From a virus, in the IMG/VR virus record IMGVR_UViG_3300008450_000018, positions 17,632-81,631 of that record: DNA of 64,000 nucleotides. The stretch is one strand, 5' to 3'. Positions 16,505 to 29,300 of the stretch are shown here, one piece after another. The stretch's first letter is position 1; each line of letters opens with the position of its first letter. Below the pieces are notes generated by a model. The model was not told the origin of the DNA and ran no database searches. It was given only the letters and a program-made list of their open reading frames with translations. The position numbers and the translations under genes were made by a program.

Positions 16505-17098
16505 TTACAAATTCGTACTTAAATTAGTTAAAGTTTGAATTCGAATAGTATAATCGATTTGAATAAGTCTATTAAGTGCTTTTTGCACAGGGTGGAAAAT
16601 TACGTGAGTCAGCAATTTTCCACTTTCGCTGATTAACCCTAGCTCATCAAATACATAAGTTCCAGACATTGTTGCACTGTTGTCAAATGCTTGTTGCCCA
16701 GCTGGTTCTGTGTAATCTAATAGACAACTTACAAAAATATCAGTATAGATCAAACCTGGAGTATGTCTTACTTCGATATAATTTCTAGCTGGATCTGTGT
16801 TTAATGCACTGGTATTATCAACTATTTTGCTGTAAGTTTGATTATACAAACTAGCATTCTGCCCAAAAGTGTTAGTAGGCAAGTACGTAATAACACCTGT
16901 GCTATCTACTGCGGTAGCGCCGTTTCCGAAAGCCATGCTTTGTATGTAACCAATACCTTTATTTGCAATACTTTGTGCCAACGCTTCACTCATATTTTCG
17001 TAATGAATAGCATTGGGTTTATCAATGATTATTTCTCCGGACGCAGGATCCCAAATTTTAATATGGCCTTGTATCATTGTATTTGTTTTATCTAGCAT
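16505..17098 (-). CDS. Virion-associated protein
   Basis: A 197-aa protein beginning MLDKTNTMIQGHIKIWDPAS. It is beta-rich, with YIEVRHTPGLIYTDIFVSC in the middle and HVIFHPVQKALNRLIQIDY toward the end. The first 30 residues (G-H-I-K-I-x-D-P-A-S-G-E-I-I-I-D) match the C-terminal half of the 50-aa protein encoded just upstream. It lies between giant baseplate and fibre genes, so a structural role in the tail or fibre network is likely. ATG at 17077 (MIQGH) is an alternative start. I do not recognise a T4 homologue. Confidence 0.7.
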   Translation of the reverse strand: MLDKTNTMIQGHIKIWDPASGEIIIDKPNAIHYENMSEALAQSIANKGIGYIQSMAFGNGATAVDSTGVITYLPTNTFGQNASLYNQTYSKIVDNTSALNTDPARNYIEVRHTPGLIYTDIFVSCLLDYTEPAGQQAFDNSATMSGTYVFDELGLISESGKLLTHVIFHPVQKALNRLIQIDYTIRIQTLTNLSTNL

Positions 17099-17108
17099 AA
17101 GTGATCCA

Positions 17109-17261
17109 TTAATTTCCAGTTTCTACTATTACTTCACCAGACTCTGGATCTGTAATTTTTACAAAACCACGTACATAAATTCCCGTAGACTCGTTTGGTT
17201 TTTCTGGAACAGGTTTTTCAAGTTTTTGTTCCAAATCAGTGTTTGTATGGTTATTTATCAT
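17109..17261 (-). CDS. Small 50-aa protein, partial paralogue of the following gene
   Basis: An ATG at 17261 opens a 50-codon frame ending in TAA at 17109. The protein starts MINNHTNTDLEQKLEK and ends with GFVKITDPESGEVIVETGN. The last 20 residues resemble the N-terminus of the next protein (GHIKIWDPASGEIIIDKPN), so the two share a short beta-hairpin module. A late-type AATAAATA box lies 24 nt upstream, and the next gene begins 10 nt after the stop. Position, promoter and similarity make it a genuine gene. It may be a small virion subunit or connector. Confidence 0.65.
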   Translation of the reverse strand: MINNHTNTDLEQKLEKPVPEKPNESTGIYVRGFVKITDPESGEVIVETGN

Positions 17262-17285
17262 GGTATTCTATGTGCTTGTTGTTAA

Positions 17286-17293
17286 TATTTATT
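17286..17293 (-). promoter_or_regulatory. T4 late-type promoter box
   Basis: The minus strand reads AATAAATA, 24 nt before the ATG of the 50-aa protein at 17261 and directly after the giant gene's stop codon. Confidence 0.55.
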
Positions 17294-17300
17294 TGTATCT

Positions 17301-20300
17301 TTACCCTTGCAATCCTTGTTTTAAGAAACTTACCTGTAAAGTATTAGCATTAAATAGTCCCTGTCCGTTGGAAGCTGTGGTATTTCCCAGGACTCCATTG
17401 GCATTTGCTTGGGCAGAATTACCTAAATTGTACCAAATATTAGTTTGGGCAAAAGCAACATTGGATTCAAAAGTATAATACGTAGTAAACCGTTCATCTG
17501 TCAGATTCACCAAAGAATTATTACTAATATAAGCAGAAGTATTGCTAATTACGTTACTGATAGTTCCTACTATATTTCCGCCATTGTCGTATAAATCATT
17601 GCCAACATTCAATTCGGCCAAGAATATAGTACCATTTCCAGTAATAATATTGCTGCTGGTATTTGCTGTAATATTTCCTGTATATCGAACGGTAACATTA
17701 GATATATTTGCAGCTACAAAATACGGTGTATTATTCGCAGAAATATATGCCCATTCGACGGGATTTCCTTCTGGTACATCTGGATTTCTCTTTGTAACTG
17801 CTAATATCGCAACTGTATCACTTACCACATTGTCGATAGTGCCTATCAATTGTTGGCGAGTAAAAGTAGAACTTGTACTAGAATTTCCTAGAGTCGACTC
17901 TACTGCATTTTCGTCCTTTACACCTGCAAATATTTGTGTTCCCGGAGTTAATGTGGTAAATGTGGTGCCCACACCTTCTAATGTGCTGCTGTAAACATTT
18001 ACATTAATTGTTCCAGGACCTTGGGATCTGGCGTACCATACACTATCCCCCGAATTAGGTATAATTTGATTTTGACTTCCATCTAGTACTATGTTGCCAA
18101 CAAAATGATTTTTAGCGCCAGTTCCGCCAGTTCCTCTACGAATTCTTCCTAATATATTAGTTGTGTTATCCTTAGAGTAATAGGTAATTCTTTCACCATT
18201 AATATACACAACTCCAGGTTGGCCCCCGTTAGAAGACGGAGTAGCTAATTTACTGGCATCTACTACTTGAATTGTAGTGTCTGTCAAACTTAAATTTGCA
18301 GCCAATGTAGTGGTACTTGCGCCATCCTCTCTAAGATATGTAAAGTTATCATTCATATCTTTAAAGATTCTATAAGACATCATTGGCCAAGCATTTCCGC
18401 TGGGAGAAATGCTTAGTTTCATTATGGCCGTAGCAATAATTGGCGACGTGTTTGCGCCAGTGATAACCACCTGTGGCGTAGTATCATACCCCCCACCATT
18501 ATTGACAACTTGGAATGATGTTGCAGATCCGTTTGAATTTAATATTACTTGTGCTTGCCCTTGTGTAAAATATCCGCCGCCTACTATAGTTACACCAATG
18601 TCAGCAGGAGAATATCCACTGCCTGGGTCAATAATTTGTATATAATCAAGTTGAATTCCGCTACCTGTTGACCAGTTAGTATAATAGCTAACAGTGGGAT
18701 CTGTTGCTATGGTACTAATCGTCATATCCAGTGTGTCATATACTCTTCCGGGCACCATTTCTTCAGGAGCATGGCTTGCATATGGTCCTACATTATAAAT
18801 GGTCAAGTTGGCTGTAGAAAATACATTTCCTGTTGTGGTCGGGGTAACCACATACCATACTTTATCGTTGTAAGAAATTAAATCGCCTTTGTCATAATAT
18901 CTATTGGCTTTCCACTCAGTGAAGTAACTATAAACAAAAGGTCCCCCGTCAACAATGATGTCTTCGGGTTTTGTTCCTAAAGTAATATCATTGAAAGTAC
19001 TGGTTATTTTAGCATCTAAAATGGCATCACTTAAAATAGGAATTCCGTTTTCGTCAAATTCCAATGGATCAAATAGAGTGGCGTCGAATCCGTCGGCAGC
19101 ACTGATTCCCTCCAATGGGGGTTCAGGACCCGATCCGCCAAATCCTCCGTTGTCACTGAACGTTGGGCCTTGTACTTTTACCCCGGGATAGTCGATGCCC
19201 GATTGTAACAATGACAAATCTTTTCCAGGTTGTCCTAATTCAGGTTGATAATATGCTTGAATTCTGTCATTTGCATTATTAATATTATCAATAGGATAAA
19301 CTGTTAAGTTGACAAGAACATTCGAATTGAATGTTGTGGGTGAAGTAAACGTTTGATTTACAATGTAAGCAACCCCGTTGTAATCAATGATAGTTCCTTG
19401 AGTAAACGTAGTATCTGGTTTCCAATCTACAATTGTAGTAGAATATGTATATCTATCATAAACTAGAGTAGTTTTAATGTTTCTGACTAATCCGTTGACT
19501 AAATTAGCGCGAGCTATCGCGCCTGAACCATTGCCACCTGTTATAGTGATAACCGGGGTAGTAACATAATCACTTCCAGGATATAATAATACTATTTTTG
19601 TTAGAACTCCGTCAGTGATCAAAGCTCTTGCTACTGCATCATTGCCGTTTCTACTACCTGTAATAGTTATTATTGGGGGCAAGGTATAGCCAGAGCCGCC
19701 ATCTATAATATCTATAGAAGCAATACTATAAGCATAATTAGATAACCAGTTGGCATATTCAGGTTGCTGTAAAAATCTTGCATCTTGAATAAATTCGCCG
19801 CTAGGACTTCTTGTAGTTTTTAATACACTATCGTAAGTTGGTGGAACATCAAAATCAGACACATAACTGTTATAATTGTCGTACCCTAGATAATCTACTA
19901 CATATTCTCGGAGTGTAGTTTTATAAGGTTTAACTTCTTCTATGTATTGTTTATAGAATTCTTGATTTTCTTTGATGTAGATTGCAGGTTGGTTTAGTCC
20001 TTGTATCTTTTGTAATACATTAATGAAGCTGGTCTTAAATAACCAATCTACATACTTTTGTTCATCTAGTATATAGTTAATGAATACAAAAAACAGATTT
20101 AAGAATTTAGAATCAAGTTGATCAATAAAAATATCATCTCTAAGAGTTTGTAGAATTTGTCTAGTTTCTATTCCAGGATTTTGATCAAATCTTATAGTAT
20201 CAAAATTATCTGCATCAAACCCGAGACCGAATTCTTCTAGTGCGTAAAGATTTTTCTTAAGTTCAATGGTGCCATCTTGAATTCCGACAGTGATCACTGT

Positions 20301-23300
20301 ATTAGGGAATACTTGAATCATGAACCATTTGCCTTGACCATTGTTGTTAATTTTAACCAGATCCTGCGATCGCAAAGTTAAATCATTCAATTGAGCACTA
20401 GTTTCGATAGTATATGTCGGTTTTACTGTTCTATCAAACCCCCGAGCATACCAATCTTTATATTGCCAGTATTCACTGGTTGCATAACTCTGTACTCTAT
20501 TTAAATTCCATTCATTTTGTACTTGATAATAGGTATAGTCGTCAATATTAAATGTTGCACCGGTTGTAATAGTTTGATTTACAGTATATGTGATGCTGTT
20601 ATATCTGACGATTGTATTTGTTAAATACCGAGTATTTGGTTGCCACTCGTCGATCACTCCGTCTTTAATATAGATAGTCCATAAATTATCTACAGAACTG
20701 TCATTCTGTACTAATACCTTGTAGCCCATCGGAAGGATTGCGATATTTATGTAGCTTAATTCTTCAAGATTAGTTACGACTAAATCATACGCACCAGAAT
20801 TAGGCACAGGTTCAGGTTCGCCTTCACTTAGTCTGGTTAAATCATATCCTTGACTAATAACATTTAAATCGAATATAGAATTAACATAAAGAACCATTTC
20901 TCGAATAGCTTCGTTTCTATCGATAAACATGCTTTGTCGAGGTCTGATATCAATTCCGTATCTATTTTGCACTGCAAGAGTTGGGTCTGGCACAGGATTA
21001 CCAAATCTGTCAATTCCGCTGGCACTGTCTAATAGCTTATTGTATATGTTCTCTGGAATGTCAGCCGATTTATTATTGGTATCTGACAGCAGTGCATATT
21101 CATTATGGATAATGTTACTGTTTAATAGTGTTGCATAATCTAAATGAAATATAATATCTCTACCCACTGCTTCGTTGACCATATTATAAAAAGCAATCGA
21201 ATCGTCTCTTACTGCGGCAAAGTATTTCACTCCACTGTTCTTAGGAGATGCAATATAACTTGCAACAGTTGTGGTAGGAATAGTTCTTCCAAATTGATTG
21301 GCAGAAACGGTTGTTTTATTTTTTACCCAGAAATAGTATTTTACTGTGGCAAAATTTGTAGCAGGATCTATGTAGGTTAATGTTACATATGCACCATTTC
21401 CACTGTATTTGGGTTCTCCGTCACCGCCGTTTGCAACATACTGACTAGGAGGATATAAACTTTCTACCCATTCGTAGACGTCAATACTGCTGCTAGGGAA
21501 TACTCGCCCCCAGTTTGTGGTTCTATATTTAATACTACCTTGCTCATAATCAATATACCTGACAGTGCTTAAATCCCACCACAATTGTCCTACTTGTTGA
21601 TCAGTCCAATAAAGATTATTATTAACGCTTACATCGTCGGCACTAGCATTATTATAGATAGCAGGATCATAATCAATTTTATAAGTAAGTTCCTGTTCAG
21701 CCAGTCCAAGAATTTTACCTTTTGCTGGATCGATATAATCTAAGTTATATTGAACTGTTTGTGTTAATGCATTATAGGTATATGCTTTAATAATACCATT
21801 AATATCAACCTTAGGTTCTTGACTTCTGAGTACGTCCCATCCTAATAGATTTGTCGGATTAGCAAACTTATAAACTCTTCCACCATTGAATGCTAATTGT
21901 TTATTATTCTTAGATCCAACAATTAATTCGTATTTGCTAATAGATATGGCACTACCAAATCCATCATTTGTTTTTAATCCATCATTTGTAGTTGTAGGAG
22001 TTAGCTGTTGTATGAAAGTAAATATACCAGGAGTTTCTATGGTTGATAAGTTATTTGGCAAGTATGAATAAATCCAGACTGCGCCGCTATCGTCTACTGG
22101 TTCGCTGAAGATTGTCAATTCCCCGTCAAACGTTGTAGGATTTGGTGTATATATTTTAGAGTTATCAAAAACAGTAGATTGTAGTGTTGCTGCAATATCG
22201 CTGGCCACCACTAGTATATCACTGTTGTTGTTTATTTTAACAAGTTTTCCAAAGTAGTCGTATGATTTAGTTGAATTATTGTAGATAATATCCACTTCTG
22301 GAAAAATATCTAGTCCTAAATCTGTAATTGCTGTGCCTACGCCAGGTAACACATTTAATTTATTAAATGTAACTTCTGAGTCACTAACCAATTTCAATTT
22401 ATTATTTTCGATACTTGCAGTGACACCAGGAATCTTAGGACCAATGGGTTCACCGAGTGCATTTACATTATTGATAGCATTAACTACACTTGACAATGAG
22501 GTGTCAGTGAATTGTACGGCATAGTTATTAATTCTAATAGAATCTCCGCTATTTACAGTAGCGTTAGCTTTAGTTCCTACTATTTCACCGTATACTTTTC
22601 CTTGATTCAGGAATCGATATACGGCCCCGTTATATAAATTAACTTCGGACTGATAAGGAGCTCCTATATAAAGACTACAACTATTTGTGCATATATCCAA
22701 ACTATAACCAAATTGTTGATCCGTGAATGGTTGTGCTGGCACTGTCGTTTGTATCGGATGGAATACATTGGTTTCTATAGTTAATATTTTACTTTGCCCA
22801 GGTGGATTGTAAAATGTTATTAGATTTAGCGTACTATTACTGACATACCAATCTACTCCAACAAATTTTTCTATATTGTCGACGTACACTCTTGTGTATT
22901 GTGTGACTGTGGCTACTGCATTAAAAGTAACAGTAAGATTATCTTGTACAATAAAATTATTAATCGATCTATTCCACAAATGCACTGCGCCGGAATCTGT
23001 ATATGTTGTAATATTACCACCGATATTAGCAGTTACATCTTCCAATGGTGCACCAATCATAATCTGTGATCCGTCAACTGTTGCACTCAAACTATAACCA
23101 AATTGACTACCCGCATTACCTGCTATTGTTCCTACTAAATTATATCCTGGTCTTTGTGAAATAACTATAGTTCCTGCAGGTGGAGGCAATGTGAATGAAA
23201 TCGTTGAAGAGCTTAAAGTATAATCTCTATAAGGAACATATGTGGCCGAAGATCCCTGAACATAAATGGTTTCTGCACTCACTGGGACATACGGTAGAGT

Positions 23301-26300
23301 AAATGAACTAACTGATCCGTTCGGAGTTAATGTTACCACTTCTTGTTCAGGCACGGTATTATCGTACCCATATATGTAAACAATGTCATCATCTGGCGCG
23401 CCAATATATAACCAGTTATCATCTGCGCTAATAGCAATACTAGTTCCAAAACTTCCTACGTTAGCACTAATCGGCGATAATATTTGTGTGTCAGATAATG
23501 TTCCGACATTTTCTCTATTATATACAAAAACATAACCAATACCGTTACTACTCTCCGGAGCTCCAGTTATTACTTTGGTGTTTCCGCTTTCGATAACAGA
23601 ACCCATCTTAACTGTGGCATTTGCACTAGAAGTAAGAGTCACATCCTCTACTAATACTCCATTAAAATTAATAACGTAGTTAGTAATAGCACCAACATTG
23701 CCATTATATCCGGGTTGTCCAATCACTGCAAAATTATCATCAGTTGCAAGATTTACCGCGGCACCAAATTGGAAATTATTTTCCAAAGTTCCTTTTTGTA
23801 ATGCTGTGGTCAATCTCCACGGATCTGTCTTGTTGTAAACGGCCCAGTCTCCTGCAGAGTTATAGGAATTTACCCATACTTTATTGTTAACACTCCATCC
23901 AAGTCTAGGAGTCAAATTTGTGATCCCAAGAGGACTATCAACTTTCATGCTGATCAATTTATATAATTGACCAGTCTGATTAAACGTACTAAATCCACGA
24001 AGATCTCCGGTAAATTCAACTATAAAACTAGTTAATCCGGTAACATTTTGTACTTTATAAAATCCAGTAAATTTGTCTACTCCGGTTAATAAAATAGTAT
24101 CATTTTTTACCAACCCGTGAGATTTATTTGTGTTTATTTTAACCTTTGTATTCAGGTCATTACTTAAACTTATAACACTGCACTCAGAGTCTGACACTCT
24201 GTATACGTTCCAATTTTGTTGATAATCTTTTGCTATCCAAATTGTTGATCCGGCAGTTATATTAGATATGTCTGCATTTAATGTAGAAACGTTGGTTAAA
24301 TCAAATAACGTAAAGTCAATATCATCAATGCTAACATAACCCGCAGTTCGAATATCATCGCTATAATCGCTGTCAACGGTTCTGTTTATTAAAAAAGGCG
24401 ATGACCACGGAACTGAACTGGTTTTATACAATCCCTGATTGTCAGTGTACAGAGAACTAAACAACACAGAATTATTAGATCGAACTTCTAAGCTAGTTGG
24501 GTTACTCAATAAATATTTTTCCTCAAGCACCAGTTCTAAAAATTGGTTAGTTCCAGTGCTACCATAAGAACCAACTCTAAACGCCCAGTCTTCACTGACT
24601 GTTACATCGCTGGGACGTCCGCTAAAGCTAACTTTACCCAACGCATTAATTGCATTTAATGTTCCTTTTTCTTTAATGAACCCTTGATAAAATTTAACTT
24701 GACTGGTATCATCTAGTCCCAAATCATTTAAATAACTTCTATCTCTGTAACCAATTAATCCCAATGCGTATCGATCAAATTCGCTTTCTAAGTTAACTTT
24801 ATCAACATTATAAAATGTCTCGCCTATTCCTGCGTTACGTGCAAAATTATTCAAAAGACCTGTTTTAATTTTATTTCTATCGACTGGCAACCAATCACTG
24901 AATTTGAATTCAGTTGTGCCCGGTAAATTTTTACTGGCTGTGTAATAAAAGCTCTTATACTCGACCAAGTCTCCTTGTAAATAATCTTTATTCGGTCTCC
25001 AAGCAGCAACACCTGGTTGATTATAAACGAATCCCAGTGCAGATAATGTCCCGGTCCACTCACCCGTCTTAGAACCTATAAGTTTTAACCGATATTGACG
25101 TTGCCCCATTATGGGATCGTAAATAATATCATTAAACTGTGTTCTATTATCAAAAATTAAAACATGTTCATATTGTACTAAATTAAGATCTACATATCCT
25201 ATTAGGTCTGTGGTGCTAGTCAAAGATAAAACAAATGTATTGTTATCCCGGGCTACGGTATAGTTGTCTGTATTCAAAACTTTATAATTTTGATTTAATA
25301 CTTTTGTGCCATAAAATGAATTATTGATTCCGTCAACTACGGCAGTAGTATTAAATAATTTTAAATTATTAGAAGCAGGACTTAGAACAATAACACTGTT
25401 AATTGTCCACCCCTGTTGCGTCCAAAATAAAAATTCTTTAGTGCTTAATTGCCAATTTTTAATTTGAGCCAACGTTTCGTCATAGTAATCAAATTTAAAT
25501 CCTTGTAATTGAAGGTATCGTTCATATCCACTGATAAAGTTTGCAACTTGTTGTAGTGTAGTTAATTCGGTGCCGTAAGGGATATTAATTTTAAAATTTG
25601 TAAACTCAGTGTAGTAATTTACAGTTCGCTTTTCTGACTTAACTAATTGATACTCTCCAGTCTGGGCAGGTGGCACAATTGTAAAATACGGTCTCTCATT
25701 GTCGTAGCCTGAGATAGTAAAACCATTTCCAGTTTTTTCTATTATTACTGCACTATATCTAGAATTAAACACTGGAGTAGATTTATGTAGCGTTAGATTA
25801 TAGTTGTCATCGGGGACAATAATAGTTTCGTTGGTGCTATTTGGACTATTTTGTTCAGCTAATATCTTTAAATAATTTTTGCCGCTGAACCCTGCCATTC
25901 TATAAGACAATTGAATAGAATAGTCCCTAACAAAATTTAACAATGGAGTTTTGTCTGTTGCTCCACGAGTTACTTGATAATCACTGATCCAGTTCAAATA
26001 TCCTGAAGCTCTAGATATATCTCCTGACAAGTTTACATATCCATTGACATCAATGTCTTCTTGTGTAATTCTATTATTTGTGCCCGTTATTAAATATTGA
26101 TCTAAATCGACATTATATCTATATTTGCTTGTTGTAATACCGTAAGCAAAATATTTTCCAGGATTAATTATTGCAGAGGTGTATTGCACTGCAAAAGGAT
26201 ACTCACTACTATTTCTCCAAGCAGTTTCAACTGGGCTGAACTGACCCATATTCCAATTATCATTGAACTGTGTGGAATCATACTTATTGGTTAAAAGACC

Positions 26301-29300
26301 AATAGGCGGCAGTAATTGTCCGTTTTCATTTACTGGAATAAAGTTACTTAATCCAGGTCTTGCAAATTTAGTGTCAATGCCTACCCTGCTACCAGCTGCA
26401 ATGTAACCAGCTTCTAAATCGTCCCATAAAATTTTATTACCAGAAGTATACGGAGCAGGACCATATGTAGATCTCCACCAGTCTGGTTCTTCACTGAATC
26501 CCAGCATTTCCCATGGTGCAGTATTAGGTCTCTGAGTATCATAAAAATACTGAAAACATGCACGCCATGAACCAGGCAGTGCTTGACCATTGACTACATC
26601 TAATGCAGTGCTATAATTATAACTAAAAGCTGCATCATTTTGATATGTAGTATTCTCTACATAATTCAAATTATTAACGCTAGCCCATTGCAAATAAAAA
26701 CGAGATAATAAATTATTATACTGAGATATAGTATAGCCAGAGTCTCTGAATTTACCAGGAATCGAATCGTAAGGGGACACTAGTTTATCACTGTATTGAA
26801 CTTTAATGTTATTGTAAATTCGTTTTTCTAATTCTAAAACAATATTATCTCTGAAATCGCCAAAACTAGGTGTTAAGCTGCCGTCGTGCCCCCTTATCAT
26901 AACTTGGGGATTTGTATATGTTATGTCAGTATAAATTGCTGGTGTAAATTTTGGATATAATCCTAATTTCGAAGGCGTTTCGGGAACCCAATTACCATCC
27001 GTGTCTTGATACTCAACAATTGTAAGAATGTTGCCAACTGCTAATGTTATATTGTTTTTTATACTGACCCCAGGGCCTGTTACTAAAAATTCATAATCAC
27101 GTCCGTATAATAATTGACTACCGTTCAAATAAATTAAAATAGACCGATTACTTAATGTTTCATTTGAAAAAATGGTTGTAAGTTCATAATTACGTTGTTG
27201 CGGATTAAAGATATTGTAAGTTATTACATTTTTGTTATCTCCATATGGCACCATATCACTGTAGTACCACGGAAAAGTCTTATCCTTAACTGAATTTATT
27301 TGTTTAATAATATAGTCCACTGCGCCAACAGGATCACTTGGATTGATCTGACTGCTGTTGCTTGCAATGTTTATAAACTTATTTTTAAATCTTATATATT
27401 CTTGCTGAGCATTAATTAATCCAGATGCAAAATTATATTTTTCGTCGCTCAAGAACATAGAAGCAAAGCTAACAGGTGCGCTCTGCTGTAACATAGTACC
27501 AGACTGATTTTCGATATATAAATCTCTTAGATTGCTTACTCCTGGATAATTTCCAATAAAATATAAACTATTTTTACTCAATGAACCTATATGATTTCGT
27601 AATTCTCCTAACGTTGGAGTCCCTAAAATTCTATTTTGTGCATTTAAATTTAAATTATCAGGGATCTGATAAAATCCAAGACTGCTGATATTTTTACTAT
27701 AAACAAGAATATCTACTCTGTCATTGATTTGTAATTTAGCTTTCTTTATTACAATTAAAATTCCGTCTGGCACATTATACGCAAAATAATCATTGATTGA
27801 TATTTCTTTAAAATTAACGTATATTAATATATTAGGTTTAACTGTTGCTACTTCTGGAATAATATCAATTTTGAATGAATTGTCTACCCCATCATAGGTA
27901 AACGGTATATCTTGCATTTGCCTGGTAGTAGTATTAACATTGGTCCATACATTAAGTTTTGTAATACTACCATCTGTATTATTTTTATATAGTAATCCTG
28001 AATCTATTTTTTTAGTATAAACAACTTTGTCTATACCATAACTAAATGATTCAACATCAAAATTATTGTCAAACTGTATATCACCTATATTATTAAAATT
28101 TTTATAACTTAAAGGAAAACCTAAGATAGGATCAGCTGTTCCAGTGCCTGTCTTATAGCTAAAAATTTTAGTACCATTAAATTGTGTAGCAGAATTGATT
28201 ACTGGATATTTTACACTATCAGAAAAACTAACGCCTTCATTGTCGAAAACATCAAATAAGGGAGGCTGATTTATACCAGTCTTACTTTGTCCTTCGATCC
28301 AAATTTTATCCAAAAAGTAAAAACTTTTACCGTTGTTAACCACTCCATTAAAAACACTAACAGTATTAAAATCTGATATGTCGTCAACAGGTATTAAATG
28401 TATTACTTCATTGGCCAACGGATCTCCCGACACATTTTCAAATGTTACTTGCCAGATTTTATCTCTAACTCCAGCATCGTTGTCAGCAGAAAAAATTACA
28501 CGCATTCCTTGAACCAAACTGATACCGTCAACGAAAATAGAAGTTTTACCTTCAACTGACAAAAATGCATTTGTGTATACTGTGTCAAATATATCAACAG
28601 GTGACTTGGCTGTTTTTCCAAAATTAATTAATTGCAAGTCTGCATCAAATTCTATAATAGGGCGTTTTGCTCGTTGATTTGAGTCGAAAACTTGCGGAGT
28701 ATTGTTATATAAACTGGTTAATTCAATTATATCTTTATGAAACCAACGATTTCTTCGAGTCCATGGATTAAGGTCTCTACTGGCTCTGCTAATAATAATG
28801 TAATCAGGATCAGACAAACTAGTATTAGTGTCTATATTTGTACTTCCGTAATACGCTCTTCCGATTATGTAAGGATAAATCGGAGTTCCATCACTGGCTT
28901 GTGTTGTAAAATATGCATATGTGCCATTGGGAAATTCTGGTGTTACACAAAAACGTCCATTGTATTGATCTAGCGTACCGCTGTCTTGTACATAAGAGTA
29001 GTCTTCGATAAATGCTCCTGCCAGAAATTCGAATGTAATAGTTACCCCAGCTGATAGTGTAACACTGCTACTAAGTTGTATCTGACTTGCAGTACCTAAA
29101 AATGGTGGCAGTCCTACTGCTGTTTTTAATCCGTTATTAATTATCCACACACTGCCAGATTCTAACCCGGCAGAATTAACCGTTATTCTCATACCAGGAT
29201 TTAATCCATTGGTACTAGACACAGTAATTAAATTGCTATTAACAACATCAGCAGTAACGGTAACAGTTTGTGCTACCGGTCTAAACAGTCCATCGTTAGA

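Noticed and set aside
17252-17259. GATAAATA late-type box on the minus strand at the start of the 50-aa gene
   Set aside because: It arises from the first codons of the gene (ATG ATA AAT A) and lies about 150 nt from the next start.
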